64,000 bases of DNA from Paraburkholderia sp. IMGN_8 (GTDB lineage: Bacteria; Pseudomonadota; Gammaproteobacteria; Burkholderiales; Burkholderiaceae), in the NCBI RefSeq assembly GCF_038050405.1, contig NZ_CP150901.1, forward strand, positions 1,674,001-1,738,000. Direction: 5' to 3'. Position 1 is the first letter of the stretch, and the number at the start of each line of letters is the position of its first letter. The notes beneath the pieces are model-generated. The model made no database searches, had not been told where the DNA came from, and saw only the letters and a list, made by a program, of their open reading frames with translations. The position numbers and the translations under genes are program-made. This document shows positions 21,054-30,035 of this stretch, in pieces.

Positions 21054-21260
21054 ATGAGAAATCGCCACATCAGCCTGTCGAGTGCCCAGTCCGGAATTGA
21101 ACGCCTGATTACCAAGTTAACCGCGAAACGTGGCTTCATCGTCTGTCGTGCGGGCAAGCCTGTAGTGAAGTTGGTACTTCCAAGTCCATGTGGACGACAG
21201 GTGCGCCGCGTACCTAACCCGCGGCGACGAAGAAGGCAGCGACAAGTCGGTTCGCAATGA
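21054..21260 (+). CDS. Phd/YefM-like antitoxin fragment (tentative)
   Basis: 68 residues beginning MRNRHISLSSAQSGIERL, then RAGKPVVKLVLP, which resembles the N-terminal DNA-binding half of Phd/YefM antitoxins. The C-terminal part turns abruptly into an Arg-rich tail (RRRRRQRQ) not expected for the family, suggesting a frameshift. No PIN or RelE toxin is recognisable downstream. It is probably a decayed antitoxin; weak evidence. Confidence 0.3.
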   Translation: MRNRHISLSSAQSGIERLITKLTAKRGFIVCRAGKPVVKLVLPSPCGRQVRRVPNPRRRRRQRQVGSQ

Positions 21261-21426
21261 CCGGCCACGGCAAGGAGTGGGGTTGGTCGGGATTCTTGAA
21301 TATCTGAAGCTTCGGATATTTACGAATCTCGGCCAGACCTCGACTATTCTTCGCGCGGAAAACTCCACAACGGTAGATGGGTACGCGAGTAGCGATGTAC
21401 ACGGAATACTAGCGACCGTCTGCACC

Positions 21427-21747
21427 TCAAGGCGCCGGCTTCGCCTGCCCATTCTGGCCAGCGCTCATCATCGCATTTCGTTCCGCTTGATGTTTGGCGG
21501 CAACCTTTTCTTGTGCAGCCTGAATGTCGGCGGGATATGAACCGTCGTCGCCCTGGGACGGGTTGTAACCCGCCGCCTCCAGCTCGTAGAGTTCCTGCAT
21601 GACCTCTGCGCGCGTGACTCGATGCGTCGCCGGGTCAGGCATGGTTTGCGCAAACACGCCAACTGAAGTCGACATCAGAATCGCGCCTGCGACCGCCAGG
21701 TTGCGCAATGACTGGTCGAATAACCGAATTTGTGAGACTGATTTCAT
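21427..21747 (-). CDS. DUF4148 exported protein, subfamily 2
   Basis: 106 residues with a signal peptide cut near VFAQ and the core VTRAEVMQELYELEAAGYNPSQ, then YPADIQAAQEKVAAKHQAER and a GQAKPAP tail. Near-identical architecture is seen at 28191-28508 and 31778-32098. It lies 110 bases downstream of a subfamily-1 copy on the same strand and probably belongs to the same ECF-driven transcript. Function unknown. Confidence 0.82.
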   Translation of the reverse strand: MKSVSQIRLFDQSLRNLAVAGAILMSTSVGVFAQTMPDPATHRVTRAEVMQELYELEAAGYNPSQGDDGSYPADIQAAQEKVAAKHQAERNAMMSAGQNGQAKPAP

Positions 21748-21857
21748 GGCGATACTCCTAGTGTTTCAAGGTGCTTGTTCGCAGGATAGACAGGGCGAGC
21801 CGAGAATCAGATGAATGACGGGGCCTCAGCATTGGCTCGAGCTAACAAGACGCAAGT

Positions 21858-22103
21858 TCAATGAGTCGTGCTGTCGTCGATAGACGCGCTCTGCTGCACA
21901 AAATGGTCGTGCTTGATGCGCTTGACCTGTGCTGCGTAAATTGGGTTGACCTCGGGGTACGACGTTTCTGTGACGTAGTTCAGCCCGCTTTGCTGTGCTT
22001 CGATCAGTTCGTGGTAGACCTCGGCGCGGGTCTTGCTTTGAGCAAACGCGCTCGATGAGGTGAGAGCGGCCAGAGAAATGACGATCACAATGGATTTATC
22101 CAT
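21858..22103 (-). CDS. DUF4148 exported protein, subfamily 1 (intact copy)
   Basis: 81 residues: signal peptide MDKSIVIVISLAAL cut at AFAQ, then KTRAEVYHELIEAQQSGLNYVTETSYPEVNPIY. It is the only undamaged member of subfamily 1; the copies at 27468, 29460 and 32238 are broken. A GGGAATA-N17-GTCTAC promoter lies about 45 bases before the start. The product should be periplasmic. Confidence 0.8.
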   Translation of the reverse strand: MDKSIVIVISLAALTSSSAFAQSKTRAEVYHELIEAQQSGLNYVTETSYPEVNPIYAAQVKRIKHDHFVQQSASIDDSTTH

Positions 22104-22148
22104 TTCAGACTCCTTAGTGTTTCATGAGTATTGTGCGATGTGCATTGA

Positions 22149-22178
22149 GTAGACAGCGTTTGGTCGACGGATATTCCC
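22149..22178 (-). promoter_or_regulatory. ECF-type promoter, site 1
   Basis: On the minus strand: GGGAATA (22172-22178), 17-base spacer, GTCTAC (22149-22154), about 45 bases before the DUF4148 start at 22103. It is the same as sites at 27748, 29694 and 32520, with identical spacing. Confidence 0.7.
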
Positions 22179-22428
22179 GGGCTTGTGAAAAAGAACGCGG
22201 GCACCCGTGCAACGCCCCAAATAATTTCGAGCAAGATCGGAATAAACGTGCCGCGTCCCTGGTAAAAGCCGTCATCCGGCATCGTCGTCAAGCCGGACGG
22301 AGCCACGCGCGAATGACCAGGATGTCGGTTGACGTCGAGCAGGTCGCGCATGGTTGGAACACGGACATCCGTGGTGCGGATGCGCCAATGTCTTGCGGGT
22401 TAATGGCAGGCAATCTGGGGATCACACA

Positions 22429-23598
22429 ATGAAGAAGCAACTTCTGGCATTAGCAACTTTGTGCCTGCTGGCAGGTGTCGTCCATGCACAAAGCAGCGTG
22501 ACGTTGTACGGCCTGATCGATGAAGGATTCGAGGCCGTTAGCAATGTGCCGGTGGCTCGCAAGACCGGCGGCGGAACCAAATACGCGCTCGACGCTCTCA
22601 ATGGCCTGAATAGCACACGCTGGGGTTTGCGAGGCACAGAGGATCTGGGCGGTGGCCTTGCTGCGGTATTCACGCTCGAGAATGGTTTTGACCTCAATAC
22701 CGGCAAGCTCGGGCAGGGTGGTGCCGAGTTCGGACGCCAGGCTTTCGTTGGCTTGAGCAGTAGCCGATTCGGCACGCTCACGCTCGGCCGTCAGTACGAC
22801 AGCGTAGTGGACTATCTGGGCAACTTCGAATTCGGCGATTCGAATGTCGGTACGGCGCACGCGGCTCACCCAGGCGATCTGGACAACTTCAATAACAGCC
22901 GTCGAACCAACAACGCGATCAAGTTCAGGAGCATCGACTACTCAGGGTTGACGTTCGGCGGCGTATACAGCCTGGGAGGTGTGGCGGGATCGTTCACGAC
23001 TGACCAGGTGTATTCGCTCGGGGCGGCCTACAAGCAGGGGCCGCTGGCCATGGGCGTGGCTTACCTGAACGTGAAGAACCCGGCGGCTTCGCTGTTCGGC
23101 AGCAACCCCGCCGATACGGCAACATCCAATGGACTGACGGGCACGCCGGTCTTTAGCGGCTACGCTACGGCGCAGTCGTATCAGGTTATCGGCTGGGGCG
23201 GTTCCTATGCGCTCGGACCTGCTGTGTTCGGCGCAACCTATTCGAACATCAGGTTCGGTGATATCGCGGCGCTGGAGCGCAGCACGGCGGTTTTCAACGA
23301 TGCCGAAGCGAGCTTCCAGTACCACGTGACGTCCGCTTTCCTCGCGGGCATTTCTTATAACTACACGCGCAGCAGCGAGGTGACGGGCAAGGTCGGCGGC
23401 GTGAACTACAACCAGTTCGCCATCGGCGCGAATTACACGTTGTCGCCGCGCACGGACGTCTATGCAGCGGTCGTCTATCAGACGGTCAACGGCCGCGATT
23501 CGACGGGGGCACCCGCCGTCGCACACGTGAACGGCGTATCGCCGTCGACTAATCAGCATCAGGCGGTGGGCCGGTTGGGAATCCGTACGCGGTTCTGA
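22429..23598 (+). CDS. Outer-membrane porin, Burkholderia OmpC/GBP type
   Basis: 389 residues with a signal peptide (MKKQLLALATLCLLAGVVHAQ) followed directly by SSVTLYGLIDEGFE, the usual first strand of Burkholderia trimeric porins. The rest is alternating beta-strand sequence with TRWGLRGTEDLGGGLAAVFTLENGF, RQAFVGLSS and TLTLGRQYD, ending VGRLGIRTRF with the C-terminal Phe needed for outer-membrane assembly. It is a general diffusion porin. The start is set by the signal peptide; the longer upstream reading lacks one. Confidence 0.93.
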   Translation: MKKQLLALATLCLLAGVVHAQSSVTLYGLIDEGFEAVSNVPVARKTGGGTKYALDALNGLNSTRWGLRGTEDLGGGLAAVFTLENGFDLNTGKLGQGGAEFGRQAFVGLSSSRFGTLTLGRQYDSVVDYLGNFEFGDSNVGTAHAAHPGDLDNFNNSRRTNNAIKFRSIDYSGLTFGGVYSLGGVAGSFTTDQVYSLGAAYKQGPLAMGVAYLNVKNPAASLFGSNPADTATSNGLTGTPVFSGYATAQSYQVIGWGGSYALGPAVFGATYSNIRFGDIAALERSTAVFNDAEASFQYHVTSAFLAGISYNYTRSSEVTGKVGGVNYNQFAIGANYTLSPRTDVYAAVVYQTVNGRDSTGAPAVAHVNGVSPSTNQHQAVGRLGIRTRF

Positions 23599-23670
23599 TC
23601 GTCACACGTCGACGCGTGACGCAACCGTCGGCCTACCGAGTGGCGCCGGAGGCGTGCTAACCATACCTGG

Positions 23671-23942
23671 TTCGCTCATTGTGAGCGCCGCGCTGTTGGC
23701 AGCATCGAACTGTGTACGCGCAAACGTCGCTGGGGTCCGGCACACATCACATAACGCGTGCGGAGGTTATGTCTGAACTCGAAGAGCTGAAGTCAGCCGG
23801 ATATAGCCCTTCTCCAGCCGCCGATCTGTACTGCCCTCCCGACATTCAGGCGGTCCAACAGCGGGTCGAAGCCAAACGTCAGGCGGAATAGAATGCGCTA
23901 ATGGGCTGTAACGACGCGGTGCAGACCCGATCCGCGCCTTGA
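23671..23942 (+). pseudogene. DUF4148 subfamily 2 pseudogene
   Basis: Aligned with the intact copy at 28191, the signal-peptide region (GSLIVSAALLAASNC) has lost two bases before VYAQT, shifting the frame. The mature part, ITRAEVMSELEELKSAGYSP...YCPPDIQAVQQRVEAKRQAE, is then cut by an in-frame TAG at 23889, after which NALMG and an RSAP tail remain. I see no start codon or ECF promoter. It is a clear relic. Confidence 0.75.
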
Positions 23943-23962
23943 TCAAGATTGACGATACGTCT

Positions 23963-24340
23963 ATGAAAAACTCCTTCCTAAATGGCTCCACTGCACGCGG
24001 CGTCGTGGCCGCGTTGAGTCTCGCGACCTCGCAACTGGTGAACGCCCATGCCTACCCGAAACATCAGGCGCCGCCCCCTGGGGCTAGCATGTCTGTTTCG
24101 CCAAAGGAAGTGTCGATCGATTTCGATGACGGACTCGAAGCCGAATTTAGCGCGATCATGGTGACGGATGCACAGCGCAGGTCCGTGACGCTCGGCAAGG
24201 CGATGGTCGATTCGTCCAACTCGAAACACATGTCGGTGATGCTGAACCCGCTAGCGCCTGGTGTGTATACGGTCACGTGGGTTGCGGTTGCCGCCGACGG
24301 GCATCGCACGGAAGCCGAATACACCTTCACGGTCAAATAG
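23963..24340 (+). CDS. CopC domain periplasmic copper-binding protein
   Basis: 125 residues. The signal peptide ends at LVNA, so the mature chain starts with His (HAYPKHQ), the N-terminal copper(II) ligand of CopC. The beta-sandwich has ASMSVSPKEVSIDFDDGLEAEFSAIMV and the C-terminal YTVTWVAVAADGHRTEAEYTFTV, with the conserved Asp-Gly-His. It binds copper in the periplasm. No copD follows, unlike many copper operons. The start is chosen for the signal peptide (23963). Confidence 0.88.
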   Translation: MKNSFLNGSTARGVVAALSLATSQLVNAHAYPKHQAPPPGASMSVSPKEVSIDFDDGLEAEFSAIMVTDAQRRSVTLGKAMVDSSNSKHMSVMLNPLAPGVYTVTWVAVAADGHRTEAEYTFTVK

Positions 24341-24634
24341 CGGCGATCTCGCTTGGCGTTGTGCTTGCATTAGGAGTTCAGCAATTCTTTCTGCAATCTT
24401 CGACGCTCAAGTCCGTTGCGCGATTGGCCCGCGATGAAGGCGCTGACGGTCGCGGACCTCTCCCCGTCGCGAGGATGAGTGATGGCATCGGTGCACCCAA
24501 AAAGGGCGAGAAGCGGGCAAATAGCCGGCTCGCAATACCCGAAAAGTCAGAGCTGAAGTGTGGGTCGACGACTGACTGATGAACTCCCACATGCCGAGGA
24601 CGCGCTCAAGTTGCGCGGCTTGTTCAGCATAACC
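24341..24634. other. Intergenic, nothing recognised
   Basis: Nearly 300 bases between convergent genes. Short frames on both strands lack motifs, and no clear terminator was found. Confidence 0.35.
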
Positions 24635-25678
24635 CTAAAGGAATTCCTTGCTGATGTCGACGCTCGATCGTTGGCCGACGTGGTGGTAGTTCTCCTCGAG
24701 CCATGCCCCGGCCTCGGTCCGTCCCTTATCACGCAAAGAGCAAAGAAAGTTCCAATCGGCGTTGTACTTGCTCGACACACCGAGTGCGGCCATTGTCTGG
24801 TCGGACCGAATCGAGTGGATCAACATTTCCTTCATCCCGCCGGGCTCAATCCTTCGTTGCTGGATCAGCTCGGTTACGAAAGCGATTGCGCGCATCTCAC
24901 GCATCAGTGACGAATTGAAGCTCACTTCGTTCATGCGGTTGAGGATATCGGCCGGCGTGGTTGGTACGCCGGGGCGCACAATCGGATTGATGTGGACAAT
25001 CACTACATCGTGTGTTCCGCAGGTATAGATCAGGGGGAAAATTGCCGGGTTACCGACATAGCCTCCGTCCCAGTAATGTTCGCCGTTGATCTCTACCGCC
25101 TGGAACAGCGTTGGGAGGCAGGCCGAAGCAAGCACCGCCTCTATACACAGTTCCTGGCCAGAAAAGATTCGTATTTTGCCGGTCTCAACATTAGTTGCGC
25201 ATAGATATAGATGTATCGGGCAATGTCTTCGCAGCGCGTCGAAATCGACGTGTTGGTCCAGTATCCTGCGCAGCGGATTCATGTTGTGGGGATTGAACTG
25301 GTACGGTGACAGGATACGAAGAACAATGTCCGCCAGTAGGTACATGGGCGAGTGGTCCAGTCCGAACGTGTGGGTTCCTTTCAACCACGGTATCTTGCCG
25401 AAGGGGTCGTAGCTCTCCGCCGATTGTGCAACGGCGCGCCAGAAGTCGTGCAGCGCCTGGCGCGCGTCTTCGGAATCACCCGTTAATAGACCGTGGGCCA
25501 GCACGGCGGCATTCATCGCACCTGCACTGGTGGCGCTGACGCCTTCAATTAGAAGCCGGCCGTCCTCCAGCAGGCGGTCGAGCACGCCCCAGGTGAACGC
25601 TCCGTGCATCCCGCCGCCTTGCAGTGCGAGTGCGATCGTCTTCTGCGCGATCTGCCGCTTTCTGTTCTTTGTAGCCAT
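24635..25678 (-). CDS. Patatin-like phospholipase family protein
   Basis: 347 residues. The glycine-rich oxyanion loop LALQGGGMHGAFTWGVLDRLL comes first. The nucleophile elbow is GVSATSAGAMNAAVLAHGL, with Ser in ATSAG where family members have GTSAG. The catalytic aspartate is in YWDGGYVGNPAIFPL. The C-terminal half has NPLRRILDQHVDFDALRR and NEVSFNSSLMREMRAI, typical of bacterial proteins near PHB depolymerases. It is expected to be a cytosolic acyl hydrolase. The ATG at 25678 follows gaggagg. A decayed relative remains at 36245-36485. Confidence 0.9.
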   Translation of the reverse strand: MATKNRKRQIAQKTIALALQGGGMHGAFTWGVLDRLLEDGRLLIEGVSATSAGAMNAAVLAHGLLTGDSEDARQALHDFWRAVAQSAESYDPFGKIPWLKGTHTFGLDHSPMYLLADIVLRILSPYQFNPHNMNPLRRILDQHVDFDALRRHCPIHLYLCATNVETGKIRIFSGQELCIEAVLASACLPTLFQAVEINGEHYWDGGYVGNPAIFPLIYTCGTHDVVIVHINPIVRPGVPTTPADILNRMNEVSFNSSLMREMRAIAFVTELIQQRRIEPGGMKEMLIHSIRSDQTMAALGVSSKYNADWNFLCSLRDKGRTEAGAWLEENYHHVGQRSSVDISKEFL

Positions 25679-26003
25679 CGAAAACCTCCTCAATGCCGGG
25701 TCCAGCCACGCCCCCGATTACCTACCCGTCCCGGCCGTTCTCGCATGCCTATGTTCAGTTGGCGCCACGCCGGCATGGCCTGGTTCTGAATATAAAGTCC
25801 TGTCACGTCAATGTTCACGCCCTGAGAAGACATTCGAGTGAAGCCAAGGCATCAAAAAGAAATACTACGTTGCATCGCTGCGACGCACGATGTCATGTCT
25901 CTACCGCCCGTGTCTTTAAGGCAGAACGTATCGATCGACCAGCTCGAAAGGATGGCCTTGAGACCGTAGATGATGGCTGATCTGCGTGTTCGCGGTGGTG
26001 CCC
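25679..26003. other. Intergenic, nothing recognised
   Basis: About 325 bases upstream of the patatin gene and downstream of the YceI gene. No ORF with family features and no ECF-type promoter is visible. Confidence 0.35.
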
Positions 26004-26744
26004 TCAGGCGAAAACGGCAAGCTGATCTCGGCCCCGAACGTTTATCCTTCTCTTGAACGACACCTCAGGTACACCCGCGGCGCGCTCGGGCGCCGCGGGT
26101 TGCCGGATGAATTCCGCCTGAATCCGCACGTTTACGTCGTCGCCTACGGCCGGGAACCACGTCGATAGTCCAAACCTCGCGCGGCTGAAATGGCCTTCCG
26201 CCGAGAAGCCGAGCGTGTCCTGTTTCGTCAGCGGATCGGGTGCGAAGCCGTTGAACGTCACTTCAAGCGTGACCGGTTGCGTGGTGCCGCGGATCGTCAG
26301 ATCGCCGGTCAACGTGCCGCGGGCGTCTCCTGTACGCTCGAAACGCGTGCTGACGAACCGGATCTGCGGGTAGTGCGCCACGTCGAACATATCAGCGCCT
26401 TTGACGAGCTTGTCGAGGAGCGGCACGTTGGTATCCACGCTGGCGGCATCGATGGTCGCCGCGACTGAACTCCTGTCGAGCCCGCCTTCGTCCCAGTCGA
26501 GCTTTGCGGTCGCGCGATCGAGGCGCATCGTGAAGCGCGAATACTTGAAGTGATCGACGTCGAATGTAATGCTCCAGTGGTGCTGATCAAGTTCGTACTG
26601 ACCTGGCGGCACTCGCGTTTCAGACTGGCTGACGGTATGCGTGACCACCTGGAGCGGCGTGCATGCAGCGACCATCGCGAGCACCGAAATCCACAACGCA
26701 CGCGCGACAATCGCAAGAACGGAATGCTTCTTCATCGCTTTCAT
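26004..26744 (-). CDS. YceI-like domain lipoprotein
   Basis: 246 residues. The signal peptide ends in a lipobox (LAMVAACTPL), so it is likely a lipoprotein. The lipocalin-like YceI domain runs from GQYELDQHHWSITFDVDHFKYSRF through ATIDAASVDTNVPLLDKLVKGADMFDVAHYPQIRFVS and LTIRGTTQPVTLEVTFNG to GFSAEGHFSRARFGLSTW. The family binds isoprenoid-like lipids in the envelope. The C-terminal ~30 residues exceed the usual domain. The start at 26744 follows cacaggg; 26735 is possible. Confidence 0.88.
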   Translation of the reverse strand: MKAMKKHSVLAIVARALWISVLAMVAACTPLQVVTHTVSQSETRVPPGQYELDQHHWSITFDVDHFKYSRFTMRLDRATAKLDWDEGGLDRSSVAATIDAASVDTNVPLLDKLVKGADMFDVAHYPQIRFVSTRFERTGDARGTLTGDLTIRGTTQPVTLEVTFNGFAPDPLTKQDTLGFSAEGHFSRARFGLSTWFPAVGDDVNVRIQAEFIRQPAAPERAAGVPEVSFKRRINVRGRDQLAVFA

Positions 26745-26941
26745 CCCTGTGCCCGACCAGCGTAACAAGAGCGCAGGCGATACGACCAACACTGGATCCA
26801 GTTAGGGTGCCGTTGATGGCCCGCCAGCGCGCATTCGAATCAGCCACGTGACATGCCTGGATTCGATGACGATCAGACTCCCAATTCAATGCAGCCAGCT
26901 ATCTGCAGTACATCCTGCACCAGGCCGGATCGTCTTGACCC

Positions 26942-27286
26942 TCAATTTTTCGACGGCGGCACGACATAGGTCCTCACGCCGGCTAGTGGCGATCCGTATC
27001 CACCAGACTGCGCATTGTTCGGCAAACCATTGGCGAGTTGCGCCCGCGGATCCGTCGGATTCAGATTCAGCTCTCCCGCCTGCCGATCACCGTGGGTGGG
27101 ATACTCGCTCCCGCGTGCAGCCTGCGGCAGCAACCGGGTGCTGTTCTCGGGCGCGTTGATATCGTCATATGGGCTGAGACCTTGCGCCGCGACGCTACCC
27201 GCGGCGATACACGACACCGCTAGCAGGAGTCCTCTCAATGCCATCAGTGCGCGCGGCACGATCGCTCTCTCGAAAACGTTTTTCAT
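26942..27286 (-). CDS. Hypothetical exported protein
   Basis: 114 residues with a signal peptide (positively charged N-terminus, then LLLAVSCIAAGSVAAQ) and a hydrophilic mature part rich in Asn, Pro and Gly, including NLNPTDPRAQLANGLPNN and a VVPPSKN end. No family recognised. A taaggatgtgat ribosome site precedes the start. It is likely periplasmic. Confidence 0.6.
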   Translation of the reverse strand: MKNVFERAIVPRALMALRGLLLAVSCIAAGSVAAQGLSPYDDINAPENSTRLLPQAARGSEYPTHGDRQAGELNLNPTDPRAQLANGLPNNAQSGGYGSPLAGVRTYVVPPSKN

Positions 27287-27467
27287 ATCACACATCCTTA
27301 ATGTGCCGAAAGCGCGAGACCCGCTATCGACCTTGTTCTTCATAACGACGCTCTATACAACAAGGCGGCCGAGTCGGCTTCCTCATTCCCAGCGTCGGTT
27401 CGCTGCTTGCTTCGTCATGCGCGCAACATCCGGTACCCCTGAGCGGTTGCGATGATGCGCTTGCTGC

Positions 27468-27713
27468 CTAATTTTCGGTATTCCTCGCCGTGGTTGCGTT
27501 CGGTAGCACCAGATGCGCCTGTTTCATGCGTGTAACCTGCTCCGTGAAGATCGGGTTGACGTCCGGGTAGGAGGTTTCGGTGACGTTGTTCGGGCCGTTC
27601 GCTGTGCCTCGATCAGTTCATCGATAGACCTCCGCGCGGGTCTTGATTTGCGTAAATGCACCTGACGACGCGAGAGCGGCCAGAGCAAGGACGACCACTG
27701 CAAATTCCTTCAT
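27468..27713 (-). pseudogene. DUF4148 subfamily 1 pseudogene
   Basis: It opens MKEFAVVVLALAALASSGAFTQIKTRAEVY, then loses frame (CGATGA after the Y), while the residual sequence still reads ELIEAQ..., NVTETSYPDVNPIFTEQVTRMKQ and ends at 27468. A small deletion is the likely cause. The ECF-type promoter at 27748-27777 is intact. Confidence 0.75.
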
Positions 27714-27747
27714 TGCAGACTTCAGACCGTTTTGCGATATGCAATGA

Positions 27748-27777
27748 GTAGACTCTGTTTCGTCGCCGGATATTCCC
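27748..27777 (-). promoter_or_regulatory. ECF-type promoter, site 2
   Basis: Minus-strand GGGAATA (27771-27777), 17-base spacer, GTCTAC (27748-27753), directed at the DUF4148 pseudogene at 27713. It is preserved although its gene is broken. Confidence 0.65.
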
Positions 27778-28087
27778 GCAGCCTGTGAAAAAAGGGAAAT
27801 TTGCGCGGCCGAAACACCTAAAAATGAGATCGATTGTGATGCGAGTGATCGAGCCGTGGTCCCGTTGACCGGGTCAACGGGCCACATCTTCAGGCCGGAC
27901 GGAGCGATAAGCGAAGGGCGGGTCCGGGTGTCATCGGGGATGTCATGCGGGACGTTCTTGTTCCGGCCGATCCCGGGCATGGCGGCGGAGGTAGGGGCGA
28001 TCGTTGGACAACTGCACGGTTGGGCGTGCCACGGTGTCCTCTTATCGCAGATGTCAAGGATGCCTTTTTGTCCTGCGAAAGAGAGTA

Positions 28088-28117
28088 GGGAATAAGGATG
28101 CCGGTTCAGTGGTTTAC
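28088..28117 (+). promoter_or_regulatory. ECF-type promoter, site 3
   Basis: Plus-strand GGGAATA (28088-28094), 17-base spacer, GTTTAC (28112-28117), one base different from the GTCTAC consensus, 74 bases before the DUF4148 start at 28191. It is arranged head-to-head with site 2. Confidence 0.6.
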
Positions 28118-28190
28118 CCGTGCAGAGCGCCGTGCGCTGGAGTCAAGTGGACTGTGGACATCACGCGCTCGAAAACCAAGGAGTAGCAAC

Positions 28191-28508
28191 ATGAAATCGA
28201 ATTCGCTTAATCGGCTTGTTGGTCAATCCGCGCGTGGTTCGTTCATCGTGAGTGCGGTGCTGATGGCAACGTCAGCCTGTGTGTACGCGCAAACGTCGGC
28301 GGAGCCCGGCACGCATCAGATCACCCGTGCAGAAGTGCGACATGAACTCAAGGAGTTGGAGGCGGTCGGATATCGCCCTGTTCCCAATGATCTCTACTAC
28401 CCAGATGACATTCAGGCGGCGGAACAAAGGCTGGAGGCCAAACATCAAGCAGAAAAGAATGCGCTGACGGGAGGAAGCCAGATAGCGCAGACAAAGCGCA
28501 CGCCATGA
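28191..28508 (+). CDS. DUF4148 exported protein, subfamily 2
   Basis: 105 residues: signal peptide cut at VYAQ, core ITRAEVRHELKELEAVGYRPVP, then YYPDDIQAAEQRLEAKHQAEKNAL and tail AQTKRTP. The ATG follows aaggagtagcaac. It is the only intact subfamily-2 copy on the plus strand and has its own ECF-type promoter upstream. Confidence 0.82.
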   Translation: MKSNSLNRLVGQSARGSFIVSAVLMATSACVYAQTSAEPGTHQITRAEVRHELKELEAVGYRPVPNDLYYPDDIQAAEQRLEAKHQAEKNALTGGSQIAQTKRTP

Positions 28509-29021
28509 ATGCGACGGATTGCGTGTACGGGTCGCACACGGTTTTTCGAAGCCGGGCAGGGTCGGTTTGAGGGTCGCCCGTCGATAGTTACGAACAACGC
28601 TTTCGGCTTGATGAGGAGCGCAGGCAAAAAGGTACAGGTCTCGCATTGCTCAGCAAGTGGCATTCGGACTTTGGGGGCTGCTGGTAAAGAGGCGCCACGA
28701 CGCGAAGCGTCTGGCAAGGTGACATCGATAGTGAGCGGCATCGGGGGGCGCACCTTTTGATCGCGAAGTGCTGATGGTTCGTAAGCCGGCGTTCACTAAA
28801 GCGTGTCTGACATTGGTCCATTCGTGAATCCGTGCTCTGGCCCACGGGGGACTGCGCGGCTCGTTGAGGACAGGCTTGCTCGGCACGCGCGCGCACGCGC
28901 CGGGCAGCCGACAAAAAAGAGCGCTTCGCCACGGTTTTGCTACGCGCTCCTGTCTGCGATCACCAGCCGTCTACCATGCACCTTCGTCCCCCTTGACATC
29001 AGACGTCGAGAGAACTGCCAT
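28509..29021. other. Intergenic region, no convincing gene
   Basis: About 510 bases. Overlapping short frames exist on both strands, none with a motif I recognise. A degraded gene cannot be excluded. Confidence 0.35.
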
Positions 29022-29285
29022 TTAGGAGCCGAAGAACAGCTGGCAGTAGCTGACCGGACCTACGCATTCATTGCTGCTGGTCTGGGGCAGGGACGTGCAT
29101 CCAGCAGCCATCAGTCCCGCGAACGCGGCGGCGATCCAGACTGCGCGGCGAACGCACGACGAAGCCTTCTTGCCTACGGGCTGGCTGCGCAAACCTGGGA
29201 TGCCGTTCGCCGCCTTGTGGTGGCAGGCTGCGCCGGCGCTGTGCGCACCGGGGATCGGGCTGTCGCGAAGATCGAACTGGTTCAT
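29022..29285 (-). CDS. Hypothetical protein with internal lipobox-like segment
   Basis: 87 residues. A hydrophobic stretch at about 50-63 ends in LMAAGCTSLP, a good lipobox, but it is preceded by some 45 polar residues, longer than a normal signal n-region. A later start (for example, a non-ATG codon near the basic KKASSCVRR) would give a normal lipoprotein precursor. A caggagaag ribosome site supports 29285. No family recognised. Confidence 0.5.
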   Translation of the reverse strand: MNQFDLRDSPIPGAHSAGAACHHKAANGIPGLRSQPVGKKASSCVRRAVWIAAAFAGLMAAGCTSLPQTSSNECVGPVSYCQLFFGS

Positions 29286-29459
29286 TTGCACTTCTCCTGT
29301 CTTCAGGTTTGAGCGAGGGACGGGCCTGTAGGTCTTTGCACTTTCAGGCGCGGCATCGCATGGACATGAGCATGTCTCATCGACGTGCACATTTAGTTAG
29401 CTTTATTGCCTGAAGTACCGCCGCTCCCACCCTTGCTGGCTGCATTTTGTTGAGGTGAG

Positions 29460-29659
29460 CTGCTGTTGCTTCATGCGAGTAATCTAGGCCGTGAAAATCT
29501 GGTTGACGTCTGGGTACGAGGTCTCGGTGACGAGTTCAGGCCGTATTGCTGCGCTTCGACCAGTTCCTGATCGACTTCGGCGCGCGTCTTGCCTTGAGCA
29601 GCTGCGCCCGGTGACGCGAGAATGGCCAGAGAAATTGTGACCGCGGCGAACTTCTTCTC
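29460..29659 (-). pseudogene. DUF4148 subfamily 1 pseudogene
   Basis: The start codon is lost (GAG where relatives have ATG, before AAG AAG TTC GCC). The reading continues ...LASPGAAAQGKTRAEVDQELVEAQQYGLN, then frameshifts inside the NYVTETSYPDVN block, followed by a TAG. The upstream ECF promoter at 29694-29723 is preserved. Confidence 0.75.
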
Positions 29660-29693
29660 TGCAGACTCCTGAGCGTGATGTGCGATATGCAAT

Positions 29694-29723
29694 GTAGACA
29701 CCGTTTCGTCGCTGGATATTCCC
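29694..29723 (-). promoter_or_regulatory. ECF-type promoter, site 4
   Basis: Minus-strand GGGAATA (29717-29723), 17-base spacer, GTCTAC (29694-29699), in front of the DUF4148 pseudogene ending at 29659. Confidence 0.65.
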
Positions 29724-29934
29724 GCGCCTTCAATAAAACACATTTGGCCGACCGCAAAGTCAGTTCACCGTCGGCTCGCCAGCATCAGGTGGCGGGTCGG
29801 TATTTGCCACCGATTCTGATCACGTCGCCGTGACGCGCGTGCCAATGCGATCCTGGTGCGCGGCCACTGCAGCCAACCAGGGCGCGAACCGGTTGCGCCA
29901 ACCCCACGACCACATTCGAAATGTGCGGCGGGCT

Positions 29935-29963
29935 GGAATAAAACGGATGACCCGGCAGTCTAT
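29935..29963 (+). promoter_or_regulatory. ECF-type promoter, site 5 (metallophosphoesterase operon)
   Basis: Plus-strand GGAATA (29935-29940), 17-base spacer, GTCTAT (29958-29963), about 70 bases before the metallophosphoesterase start. Spacing and motif match the DUF4148 and sigma-gene sites. Confidence 0.65.
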
Positions 29964-30035
29964 GCATTGAATCCAGTCGGAAGGCCCGTCGGATAATCTG
30001 GCGGTCTACCTCCTGAACCTAATCGTGAGGGCACT

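Noticed and set aside
22239..22267. GGAATA before the porin gene as a possible eighth ECF site
   Set aside because: The position 17 bases on reads GTAAAA, not GTCTAN, and it lies about 160 bases before the start.
27385..27420. GGGAATG upstream of the exported protein at 27286
   Set aside because: The -35 differs and no GTCTAC follows at 17 bases.
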